From: Hymenobacter crusticola
GTDB taxonomy: Bacteria; Bacteroidota; Bacteroidia; Cytophagales; Hymenobacteraceae
Direction: 5' to 3'
Assembly (NCBI RefSeq): GCF_002154225.1
Contig: NZ_MTSE01000001.1
Span: 558,001-622,000, forward strand
DNA: 64,000 nt
Both the position numbers and the translations under genes were made by a program. Below, in pieces: positions 17,101 to 24,187 of the stretch. Position 1 is the stretch's first letter. Each line of letters opens with the position of its first letter. A model generated the notes under the pieces. The model ran no database searches. It saw only the letters and a list, made by a program, of their open reading frames with translations, and had not been told where the DNA came from.

Positions 17101-18282
17101 GCCGACGTTATCATTGGGGCTAACAAAGCAATTGGCGGCAACGGACGCGCTTACCTATACCTAGGGCGTAGCACGGGCTTCAGTACTACGCCAAGTCTAA
17201 TACTCAACAACCCAGGTGGTAATGCCCCCGGCTTCTTTGGACAAAGTGTAGCGGGCGCCGGCGATGTGAACGGCGACGGCTACGCCGATGTCTTCATAGG
17301 AGCTTACTTACCGGTGGGAGGCGCTGGCGGACGAGCCTATTTGTTCTTGGGCTCTAGCGCGGGTCTAAGCCAAACACCCAATACGTTTGTAACTAGCCAA
17401 GCCGGCAGTAGCACTGATTTCTTCAGCTACAGCGTAGCAGGCACGGGCGATGTGAACGGCGATGGCTACGCCGATGTGCTGGTGGGCGCGTGGAGCACCA
17501 ACATCGGAGCAAGCCCACAACAGGGCAGCGCATATTTGTACCTTGGCAATGAAGGGGTAAGCCGCGTTGATCGGCTGCGTTTTTATAACGCTGACCTAAC
17601 TACTCCCTTGACGCAGACCAATGTTAAGGAATCGCAAGTAGGCTTAGGACTTGTGGCTCGCTCTGCCTTTGGGCGGGTGCGAGCCCGCTTGGTGTGGGAA
17701 GCTGTAGGCAATGGCGTTCCTTTTTCTACTGGAACTTCCATCACGAACTCTACTGCTTACTCCGGACGTGGTGCCTGGACAGACTTACCCGTAAGCACCG
17801 CCACGGAGTTGAAAAGTCTCATCCCAAAAGTTGGACGTACAACACGCGTACGCGCCCGGTTAGAGTATAGTGCAGTTTCTCCGCTTGCGTCGATAACGCC
17901 TCAGATAGGAACTGGAGGCACAGGTGCCTTACCGCGCTATAGCCCTTGGGTTTATGTAGATGCACAGCAGCTAGGCCAAAGCACTAATTCCGCTACTCCC
18001 CTACCAGTCAACTCTTCTAAAGAGACAAGCTTACAGCTACAAGCATATCCCAACCCCTTCCAAAATCAGATTACAGTACGCTTAGAAACGGAGCAACCCG
18101 GTCCGGCCATCCTGCAACTCACAGATGCCCTAGGCCGAGTAGTTGCGCATCGGATGCTTTCTCTAACGCGAGGTACAACGACCGTAACCTTACAAGAAGC
18201 AGCCACTCTATCTCCTGGCCTGTATATCTTGACGCTACGCCAACGGTCTTTGTTAAAGAGCGTTACAGTAATACATCAGTAA
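14182..18282 (+). CDS. Secreted FG-GAP repeat (beta-propeller) protein with T9SS sorting domain
   Basis: From ATG 14182 the product is 1366 residues. A GTG/ATG read-through from 14107 would start inside the palindrome and is rejected. An N-terminal signal/membrane segment (STLLLLTNF) is followed by a non-repetitive region to about residue 282. Then come 14 units of about 60 residues (roughly 283-1123), each with the calcium-binding FG-GAP core GDVNGDGYADV and a YLYLGSS-type strand. Fourteen units could form two seven-bladed integrin-alpha-like propellers. A linker of about 160 residues precedes the C-terminal T9SS type A domain (AYPNPFQNQITVRL ... GLYILTL, about 1286-1366), which directs export across the outer membrane. 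The ligand is unknown; a surface adhesion or matrix role is inferred. Confidence 0.93.
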   Translation: MRFSTILRLGGISVLSTLLLLTNFLTKVPTSDERTAPANLKPLALPHFLAALPSRAALLKPTPVPADTSVLGLAGALADVQRRSYFLDPVAGKTTTYLATNTAQHLTAQLGAATYSVAAARSSSASSHLREGAHATLPAWNVRFVLRGLGRRGRVSLHPQAKASAIVADTTIRYAHAAAFSVDYVNSPAGVRQNYQVNERPASTGPLQVLLRLETQLRVRKEDSTTLTFTTNTGSTLLRYSGLRAWDATGRVLPAHLAWQDNTHALALEVDDTQATYPVTIDPLASTPSMTLTDPAPNYSGQFGYSVAGAGDVNGDGYSDAIIGVPGSDSQGRAYLFLGSSSGLNKTPAATLKDPAAALYSLFGFSVAGAGDVNGDGYADVIIGAWGTNADQGSAYLYLGSSTGLSATPSTTFNLANPYSLFGRSVAGLGDVNGDGYADILIGADGNTGQGHAYLYLGSRTGVSANPQSVLENPGRFGRSVAAAGDVNGDGYADAIVGAPAYNGNGATFLYLGSSTGLASAPSSTLLSPATSGDQFGFSVAGAGDVNGDGYADVVVGTYRPDYLRGRAYVYLGSSTGLGATPSTLMTDPTIEDKNFGSCVAAAGDVNGDGYADVLIGSPSTNDLKGRTYVYQGSAAGVSATPTTTLNDPTATRYDQFGFSAAGIGDVNGDGYADVLIGAWGSNNSNGSAHLYLGSTATLLTNANATFTASGAASFGYTVASAGDVNGDGYADVLIGANRTASSQGRAYLYLGSSSGLGTTAAATLSDPTATNNDQFGYGLAGVGDVNGDGYADIIVSAPGAYKLEGRAYLYLGASTGLSAQATLVLRDPLAVIHDNFAKCVASAGDVNGDGYADVLISADGNSTSQGQAYVYLGSSNGLPATPSISLLDPTATASDVFGSSLASAGDVNGDGYADVVVGAPGASNLQGRAYLYFGGSTGLSVTPSVTFPDPTTSYDSFGCSVSSAGDVNGDGYADVIIGANKAIGGNGRAYLYLGRSTGFSTTPSLILNNPGGNAPGFFGQSVAGAGDVNGDGYADVFIGAYLPVGGAGGRAYLFLGSSAGLSQTPNTFVTSQAGSSTDFFSYSVAGTGDVNGDGYADVLVGAWSTNIGASPQQGSAYLYLGNEGVSRVDRLRFYNADLTTPLTQTNVKESQVGLGLVARSAFGRVRARLVWEAVGNGVPFSTGTSITNSTAYSGRGAWTDLPVSTATELKSLIPKVGRTTRVRARLEYSAVSPLASITPQIGTGGTGALPRYSPWVYVDAQQLGQSTNSATPLPVNSSKETSLQLQAYPNPFQNQITVRLETEQPGPAILQLTDALGRVVAHRMLSLTRGTTTVTLQEAATLSPGLYILTLRQRSLLKSVTVIHQ
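15030..17550 (+). repeat. Coding tandem repeat array, 14 units of about 180 bp
   Basis: Each unit carries a nearly identical stretch encoding GDVNGDGYADV (consensus GGCGACGTGAACGGCGACGG) with synonymous variation, plus TACCTAGG-type codons for the YLG strand. The units are diverged outside this core, so this is an old array under protein-level selection rather than a recent expansion. Confidence 0.9.
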
Positions 18283-18333
18283 TGCCCAGCTTGATAGCGG
18301 CTTCGTGAGCGAATGTTATTCTGATGCACGCCC

Positions 18334-19431
18334 TTACCCCTCTGCCCAGCGGTAGCGGCGCTCCTTCCACTGAATGCTCACTGGCAGCAGCGTGTAGCCA
18401 ATTACGGCGACGGACATGACGGTAAGGTAGAACTCGTAGAAGAGCAGCACGTGCAGCGACTCGCGCCGGTCGACTTGCCGGAGCGTGATGAGTAGGAAAA
18501 GCGTCTGCATCAATAGCTTCGCCGCAAATAAGCCCACTACATAGAGGGGCGGCAACATGCCGGGCCAAAACAGCACCATATAAAACGCCCCGTACAGCCC
18601 GAACAAACCCGATAGCTGCCACGGCAGCCGGCTGGTACCCTTCATCCAACGTTTGCGTTGGTGTAGTAGGCACTGCACCGTAGGCTGCGGCACCGACACG
18701 CCCAAGACTTGCCCATCGACCAAGTTGCGAAAGCCCCAGTCCTGCGACACGATGTGGTCGAATAGCTGTAAGTCTTCGGTGATGCTGAACGCTAGGGCCT
18801 CGTAGCCACCAATAGACTCGTAAGCAGCACGAGTCACGAGCATGTTGTTGCCGACGGCCGTAATGGGCCAACCTAGGTCGGTGAGCAAGCGAATGATACT
18901 CAGGCCAAAAAGCCAATCGAGGCCTTGCAGACGACCAAACAAGCCGCCGTCGGCTGTTGTCACGCCTGTCACGACACCGACGCCTTCCGGGGCGGCCGCC
19001 AGCATGGTTTGCACCCAATTGGGAGGCAGAGCCATATCGGCATCAGTGATGAGAAAGTAGTCGGCGGTAGCGGCGCGGCTTAAGTGAGCTAGCACATTGC
19101 TTTTGCCTTGGGCCGTGCCTAGCCGGTGCCGAATAAGCATGAGTCGGAATTGCGGCTTATCGGCAATAAAACGTGAAACGACGGCGGCCGTGTCGTCGGT
19201 GGAAGCATCGTCGCCGATCAGAATTTCGAGCTGCTCGGCGGGGTAGTTGAGTTCCAGAAGGGAAGTTAGGCACCGCTCGATGGTAGCGGCTTCGTTGCGC
19301 GCCGCAATCAGGATACTCACGCGCGGCCTCGCATCCAGGGACCTAGGTGCGCGCCGGGCCCGCATCAGCAGGAGCAAAAACAACGCAAACAGACCGAAAA
19401 AGACACCGAAGAAAATAGTAGGAAACAACAT
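18334..19431 (-). CDS. Membrane-bound glycosyltransferase family 2
   Basis: Started at the ATG complement of 19429-19431, the product is 365 residues; a TTG at 19491 would add 20 residues ahead of the natural membrane anchor. The N-terminus is one strong transmembrane helix (FFGVFFGLFALFLLLLM). The GT-A domain has VSILIAARNEAATIERCL, the nucleotide-binding DDAST, the metal-binding DAD in ITDADMALP, the acceptor ED in ITEDLQL, and the QxxRW-type motif HQRKRWMKG. Further transmembrane helices lie at the C-terminus. This layout fits processive or lipid-linked glycosyltransferases making surface polysaccharide or glycolipid; the sugar cannot be inferred. It is convergent with the FG-GAP gene, 51 bases apart. 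Confidence 0.88.
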   Translation of the reverse strand: MLFPTIFFGVFFGLFALFLLLLMRARRAPRSLDARPRVSILIAARNEAATIERCLTSLLELNYPAEQLEILIGDDASTDDTAAVVSRFIADKPQFRLMLIRHRLGTAQGKSNVLAHLSRAATADYFLITDADMALPPNWVQTMLAAAPEGVGVVTGVTTADGGLFGRLQGLDWLFGLSIIRLLTDLGWPITAVGNNMLVTRAAYESIGGYEALAFSITEDLQLFDHIVSQDWGFRNLVDGQVLGVSVPQPTVQCLLHQRKRWMKGTSRLPWQLSGLFGLYGAFYMVLFWPGMLPPLYVVGLFAAKLLMQTLFLLITLRQVDRRESLHVLLFYEFYLTVMSVAVIGYTLLPVSIQWKERRYRWAEG

Positions 19432-19622
19432 AAACAGCCACGAGCATTGGTGGCTGCTGTTGCTCTGATACGCCGAGGAGCCGCAAGCCAATTAAGACTA
19501 TTTGAATACGGCAAGCCTACTAGCTAGTGTTACGAGGGCAAGTGCTGAATTTTACGCGAAACGACTCCGTATAAATCCGTAATGTACAAATTGAGATATA
19601 CCAGCATTTTGGCTTGTGCAGC

Positions 19623-19657
19623 AAAAAGCCTCCATGTTTGACCAACACAGAGGCTTT
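19623..19657 (-). terminator. Intrinsic terminator of the MFS transporter gene
   Basis: On the minus strand, AAAGCCTC and GAGGCTTT (19650-19657 and 19625-19632) form a stem that ends in a run of T residues, 31 bases beyond the transporter stop at 19688. It closes the amylase-transporter transcription unit. Confidence 0.85.
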
Positions 19658-19687
19658 CCATAAATTACCTAGCTATCAACCTGTTGG

Positions 19688-21100
19688 CTACAAACGCGGA
19701 TCGGTTTCGAGTGGCGAATCGTAGGCGGGATTGCTGAGCGCTGCCGGCTCGACGGTAGCAGGTACGTCATCGGCATCGTGCACCCGCAACGTGAGCAATC
19801 CTGATAGAATCATGGAGAAGCCCCCAAGTACCAGCGTATACACCGATTCATCGTGAAACAGGTGCTTAGTACACCACCCTAGGATAAGGCCGGCCACCAC
19901 CTGCGGAATCACGATAAAGAAGTTGAACACCCCCATGTAGTAACCCATCTTGTTGGCAGGCAGGGCACCTGCTAGCATGGCGTAAGGAACCGATAAGATA
20001 CTGGCCCACGCCACGCCGACCCCGACCATGGAGAGCAGCAGCATGCCAGGGCTCTGAATGAAATATACCGATATTAGCCCCAGGCCACCTAGCACCAAGC
20101 AGAGCATATGCGTGACCCGGCGGCTAGTGGCCCGCGCTAGGAAAGGCAAGAGCAAGGCCGCGATGGCCGATACCCCATTATAGACGGCAAAGCATACGCC
20201 CACCCAGTCAGCGCCTTCATTGTAAAGCTTCGAGGTGGTATCGGAGGTGTGGTAAATGTGCGCCGTAACGGCCTGCGTGGTGTAGATCCACATTGAGAAC
20301 AGCGCCAGCCACGAGAAAAACTGCACAATAGCCAGCTGCTTCATTGTTTTGGGCATGTTGAAAATGCCTGCGAACGACTCGCGCAACCCATTCGCAAAGC
20401 CCGCCGTTTGGCGCTTCTCTTCCTCAAAGGCAGCTAGGTCGGCGGGCGGGTATTCACGCGTGCGGAACACGGTCCAGAGCACGGCCCCTAGGAAGGCCGC
20501 CCCACCTAAGTAAAACGAGTACCGCACCGAAGGCGGAATCTCGCCCGCTCCCGCCGTATTCGACACATCGAAGTAGTTGGTAAACAAGTAAGGCAGCAAC
20601 GATGCTACCACGGCTCCAATACCGATAAAGAATGTTTGCGCCGCAAAGCCCATTGTACGCTGCTCATCTGGCAGCAAGTCGCCCACTAGCGCCCGAAACG
20701 GCTCCATCGAAATGTTGATACTCGAATCCATGAGCCACAGCGTGCCCACTGCCATCCACAGCGTCGACGCATTGGGCATGACGAGCAGCGCCGCGGAAGC
20801 CAAGATAGCGCCAATGGTGAAGTACGGCCGGCGGCGCCCCCAGCGCGGGCTCCACGTGCGGTCGGATAAATAGCCAATAATTGGCTGCACCAAAAGGCCC
20901 GTAAGCGGTGCCGCCAGCCAGAAGAAAGCTAGCTCGTCGGGTTTGGCGCCTAGCGTTTCAAAAATGCGGCTTACGTTGGCGTTTTGCAGGGCGAAGCCAA
21001 ACTGGATACCGAGGAAGCCGAAGCTCATGTTCCAGATTTGCCAGAAACTCAGGCGAGGTTTGGCGCGGGAGTCAGTAGAAGCCACTACGCTGGTTGCCAT
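19688..21100 (-). CDS. SLC45-like MFS sugar transporter
   Basis: The 470-residue protein has about 12 hydrophobic segments. Its N-terminal half resembles the SLC45/sucrose-maltose group of the major facilitator superfamily: WNMSFGFLGIQFGFALQNANVSRIF, and the conserved cytoplasmic loop YLSDRTWSPRWGRRRPYF between helices 2 and 3. The immediate upstream gene is a secreted alpha-amylase (82 bases away, same strand), and a neopullulanase lies further upstream. Inner-membrane, proton-coupled maltose or maltodextrin uptake is therefore the best inference. No SusC/SusD outer-membrane pair is in the window. The start ATG (complement of 21098-21100) gives a short polar N-terminus, normal for this family. 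Confidence 0.87.
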   Translation of the reverse strand: MATSVVASTDSRAKPRLSFWQIWNMSFGFLGIQFGFALQNANVSRIFETLGAKPDELAFFWLAAPLTGLLVQPIIGYLSDRTWSPRWGRRRPYFTIGAILASAALLVMPNASTLWMAVGTLWLMDSSINISMEPFRALVGDLLPDEQRTMGFAAQTFFIGIGAVVASLLPYLFTNYFDVSNTAGAGEIPPSVRYSFYLGGAAFLGAVLWTVFRTREYPPADLAAFEEEKRQTAGFANGLRESFAGIFNMPKTMKQLAIVQFFSWLALFSMWIYTTQAVTAHIYHTSDTTSKLYNEGADWVGVCFAVYNGVSAIAALLLPFLARATSRRVTHMLCLVLGGLGLISVYFIQSPGMLLLSMVGVGVAWASILSVPYAMLAGALPANKMGYYMGVFNFFIVIPQVVAGLILGWCTKHLFHDESVYTLVLGGFSMILSGLLTLRVHDADDVPATVEPAALSNPAYDSPLETDPRL

Positions 21101-21181
21101 AGGGTGGGGAGTTGGGGTGATGAAAGGTCAGGTTAGCTTCTTGCCTTACTCAAGGTAAGTATAAACTCGTCGGTTAGCCGG

Positions 21182-23029
21182 CTACTCTTTTGGCTTAATT
21201 TCAAATACATAAGCGCTCAGCGGGGCTAGGGTTAGCGTCAGGCTTCCCGTGGCAGGGGCATTGTTGAGCAGATCGGTGTAGGTGAGGAAGCGGTTGGGGT
21301 CGAGGCCAGCAGCTTGCTTCGCTTCGGTGGGGATGCGGATAGTGGGTTTCAGGGTTTTGTCGCGGCTGAAGTTGACCACGATCAGCAGCTTCTGCTTATC
21401 CGTGTAGCGCAGGTAACTGTACACGGTGCGAGCTTCATACTCTTTGCCTAGGTTGTTAGCTTCTTGCAGCTCGTAGAAGCGTCCACGCCGAATAGCGTCG
21501 CTGCTAGTGCTGAGGCGCAGCAAGCGGCCGTAGAAGTCGCGCAAGTGCTTTTGCTCGGCGGAGAGCCGGCCGCCGTCAAACTTGCCGCCGTTCATCCATT
21601 TCTGGTGCTCAGGCACGCCCCAATAGTCGAAGATGGTAGTGCGACCGTCGCGGCTACTGAAACCCTCGGCGCCGTTGGCCGGCTCGCCCACTTCTTGCCC
21701 GAAGTACACCATCACCGGCCCCGAACCTAGGGTAGCCGTGACCGTCATGGCCGGGATGGCCGTGCGTGGGTCGGTGGCAAAGTCGGGGGAAGCAATGCGC
21801 TGCTCATCATGGTTTTCCAGGAAGCGCAGCATATGCGAGCCGAAGTCGCGGCTTTCCTCTCGCCACACTTTCGTGATATCCTCGGTATTGCCTTCACCCC
21901 GCATCAGGCGGCGCAAGCCGTCGTAGAGGCCTACTTTGTCATACAGAAAGTCGAACTTACCCTGCTCCAGATACTGCCGGTACACCTGCGGGTTGTAGGC
22001 TTCGCCGATGAATACGATATCGGGGTTGATCTTCTTAATCTCCGGAATGACGTAGGCCCAAAACTCGATGGGCACCATTTCGGCCATATCGCAACGGAAG
22101 CCGTCTACGCCCTTGCGCGTCCAGAACACCAGAATGTCGCGCATCTTCTTCCAGGTGTCCGGCACTGGTTCGAAGTGGTGTTGACGGTTGTTTTGGTAGT
22201 CGACGCCGTAGTTGAGCTTCACAGTTTCGTACCAGTCATTAATGGACGGATGCTCCGAAAATACGTCGTTGCCAGTGGCCTTGGCGGGCATCTCGAAGTA
22301 CTTGTGGTCTTCCTTCGGGCCGACGGCCGCTCCTAGCGGATTGGCGCCAGCGGGCACCACGAAGGCTTTGCCGGGGATATAATAGAAGTTGTTGTTGGGC
22401 GCAAAAGCCTTGCTTCTGTCGTCCTGCTCCCCTAGGTCCACCACGCCCGCGGGCTTCGCATCCGACTTATACGAACGCGCTACGTGGTTGGGAATGAAGT
22501 CGATGAGTACCTTTAGATCGTTGGCGTGGGTGCGCTTCACTAGCGCCTCAAACTCGGCCATGCGCTGCTTCACATTCACGGCCAGGTCAGGCGTCACGTC
22601 GAAGTAGTCCTTCACGGCGTAGGGCGAGCCGGCCCGCCCTTTCACCACATCAGCGTCGTCCGGAGCAATGCCGTACGGGGTGTAGTCGGTCATGGTGGCG
22701 TGCTCTAGCACGCCGGTATACCACACGTGGCTCACCCCTAGGTTTTTGAGGGCTTGCAGGGCCGGGTCGGTGATGTCGTTGAATTTGCCAACGCCATTTT
22801 CGGTGATGGTGCCATACATCTTGTTGACGGCCGTTTTGTTGCCAAACAGGCGCGTCATCATCTGGTAAATGACCATTTTATGGTCTTGCGGCACTTCGTC
22901 CGTCGTGTTCGGATCGGCAAGCGTGAAAGAATCAGTCACAGGCGCAGTCGTCGGATTCGAGGTGAAAGGAAGCCTAAATGAAACCAACGCCAGGGTAATT
23001 GCGGCAACCGGTACTAGAAATTTCTTCAT
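21182..23029 (-). CDS. Secreted alpha-amylase, GH13
   Basis: The 615-residue enzyme starts with a signal peptide (MKKFLVPVAAITLALVSF). The GH13 conserved regions appear in order: region I IDFIPNHVAR near residue 177, region II GVDGFRCDMAEM (nucleophile Asp about 316), region III FIGEAYNP (acid/base Glu about 338), and region IV LENHDEQR near 405. The C-terminal 90 residues form the usual all-beta domain. It should hydrolyse alpha-1,4-glucans in the periplasm or outside the cell. The MFS transporter gene follows after 81 bases and probably shares its transcript. The gap to the preceding SDR gene carries an inverted repeat (23036-23105). Confidence 0.92.
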   Translation of the reverse strand: MKKFLVPVAAITLALVSFRLPFTSNPTTAPVTDSFTLADPNTTDEVPQDHKMVIYQMMTRLFGNKTAVNKMYGTITENGVGKFNDITDPALQALKNLGVSHVWYTGVLEHATMTDYTPYGIAPDDADVVKGRAGSPYAVKDYFDVTPDLAVNVKQRMAEFEALVKRTHANDLKVLIDFIPNHVARSYKSDAKPAGVVDLGEQDDRSKAFAPNNNFYYIPGKAFVVPAGANPLGAAVGPKEDHKYFEMPAKATGNDVFSEHPSINDWYETVKLNYGVDYQNNRQHHFEPVPDTWKKMRDILVFWTRKGVDGFRCDMAEMVPIEFWAYVIPEIKKINPDIVFIGEAYNPQVYRQYLEQGKFDFLYDKVGLYDGLRRLMRGEGNTEDITKVWREESRDFGSHMLRFLENHDEQRIASPDFATDPRTAIPAMTVTATLGSGPVMVYFGQEVGEPANGAEGFSSRDGRTTIFDYWGVPEHQKWMNGGKFDGGRLSAEQKHLRDFYGRLLRLSTSSDAIRRGRFYELQEANNLGKEYEARTVYSYLRYTDKQKLLIVVNFSRDKTLKPTIRIPTEAKQAAGLDPNRFLTYTDLLNNAPATGSLTLTLAPLSAYVFEIKPKE

Positions 23030-23035
23030 AAAGGA

Positions 23036-23105
23036 GTGACTGAGTGGCTGAATGACTGAGTAATTTCCTGAACGACCTTACCCAATCATTCAGCTACTCC
23101 GTCAC
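23036..23105. repeat. Intergenic inverted repeat between SDR and amylase genes
   Basis: Arms of 22 bases at 23036-23057 and 23084-23105 (GTGAC-GAGT-GCTGAATGA type) are reverse complements with four mismatches. The right arm ends four bases before the SDR stop codon at 23109, and the left arm begins seven bases before the amylase ATG. The GACTGAGTG/GCTGAATGACTG wording also has a short direct periodicity. Confidence 0.75.
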
Positions 23106-23108
23106 GCT

Positions 23109-23816
23109 TTACCATTCCTGGGTAAGCGGGTGAATCATTAGTTCGTCGACGACGACGTGCGCGGGGGCTTCGAGCACGTAGCGCACCGCTTGGGCAATGT
23201 CGGAGGGCTTGAGGTGGGTTTTTTCCACTTCGGGGCCGCCGGGCTGGCTGTCGTTGAAGTAGGTATCCACCAAACCAGGGTAGATGGTGCTGACCTTGAT
23301 GCCGTAGGGCCGTACTTCCTTGCGCAGGCTCCCGAGCAGGGCATCTTGGGCGTACTTGCTCGCCCCGTATGCGGTGCCGTTGGCGAAGGTGCGCTTCGAA
23401 ACGTCGGAAGCAATACCCACAATGTGGCCGTGGCGCTGAGCCTTGAGGTGCGGCACTACGGCTTTGCACATCAGAAAAGTGCCCTTCACGTTCACGTCGA
23501 AGATTTGGTCCCACTCGGCCGTTTCGAAGTTTTCGAGGGGGTTGAAGCTGCCGATGCCCGCGTTGCAGACCAGTATATCGACGTGGCCATAGTAGCGCAG
23601 GGTTTCGGCCACCACGTTCTGCACATCTTCTTCGTCGCACACGTCGGCGGAAATAGCGAGGCCTTGTGTTTTGAGAGCTAGCTCCTCTAGCTCGTCGGTG
23701 GAGCGGGCCACGGCTACTACGCTGGCTCCCTGCATGGCAAGCAGCAATGCGGTTGCTTTCCCAATGCCGCGACTGGCGCCCGTAACAATGGCAACTTGGT
23801 TGGTGAGGTCGTTCAT
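23109..23816 (-). CDS. Short-chain dehydrogenase/reductase (SDR)
   Basis: From the ATG complement of 23814-23816 the product is 235 residues, standard for classical SDRs. A longer frame to 23948 runs through poorly coding sequence. The NAD(P)-binding motif TGASRGIG is at residues 12-19, the structural NAG motif in VCNAGIGSF near 85, and the catalytic YxxxK in YGASKYAQD near 151, with a Ser upstream in IASDVSKR. It is a cytosolic oxidoreductase of the 3-oxoacyl-ACP-reductase-like type; the substrate is unknown. It sits between two alpha-glucanase genes on the same strand but has no obvious role in glucan breakdown. A small lipoprotein frame ends two bases upstream of its start. Confidence 0.9.
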   Translation of the reverse strand: MNDLTNQVAIVTGASRGIGKATALLLAMQGASVVAVARSTDELEELALKTQGLAISADVCDEEDVQNVVAETLRYYGHVDILVCNAGIGSFNPLENFETAEWDQIFDVNVKGTFLMCKAVVPHLKAQRHGHIVGIASDVSKRTFANGTAYGASKYAQDALLGSLRKEVRPYGIKVSTIYPGLVDTYFNDSQPGGPEVEKTHLKPSDIAQAVRYVLEAPAHVVVDELMIHPLTQEW

Positions 23817-23818
23817 GG

Positions 23819-23938
23819 CTAGTTTTCCTTTGGCTGGTTGTACTGCTTTGGTGTGCATGCTACGGTCATAGCGAGGGCTGCCAGGGCCGCGGCAGTTAGC
23901 CCGAGGCAAGTAGCCGTAGTACGACGGCCTTGCTTCAT
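23819..23938 (-). CDS. Possible small lipoprotein (39 residues)
   Basis: A short frame starts at the ATG complement of 23936-23938 and stops (TAG, complement of 23819-23821) two bases before the SDR start. The peptide has an ideal lipoprotein signal for its size: basic n-region KQGRR, hydrophobic TCLGLTAAALAALAMTV, then a lipobox ending at Cys29 and a polar tail CTPKQYNQPKEN. Entericidin-like and other tiny lipoproteins have this form. I do not recognise the family. The close spacing suggests translation coupled to the SDR. An ATG two codons upstream (23944) is an alternative start. Without homologs or expression data it could be a chance frame. Confidence 0.45.
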   Translation of the reverse strand: MKQGRRTTATCLGLTAAALAALAMTVACTPKQYNQPKEN

Positions 23939-24187
23939 ACACATACAAGAAGTAAATAACGGCTTACCACGAAATTGAATACGCCGCCGGCACGCCAGGC
24001 ACGGCGCTAACTCAGAAAACTCAACTAATGAGGCCATACGATCTGCTTTTAGGAGATTTATCAGAAGTGTACCAGTGTTTGTCCTAGGCCCTCCCTACTA
24101 CGGGAGTACTCAAACACGTTTTCTTCTTTGAAAGACTAGAAGATAGCTCTATTCCTCCTGATACCTCGATACTAGGGTGGATGCAGC

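Noticed and set aside
15030..17550. Tandem repeat array considered as a CRISPR or satellite array
   Set aside because: The units are about 180 bp, in frame, and encode FG-GAP blades; spacing and conservation follow the protein, not a repeat-spacer pattern.
18263..19018. Minus-strand open frame of 251 codons overlapping the GT2 gene in another frame
   Set aside because: The composition is Arg/His-rich in the way of frame-shifted GC-rich DNA, and the GT2 frame on the same strand carries all catalytic motifs.
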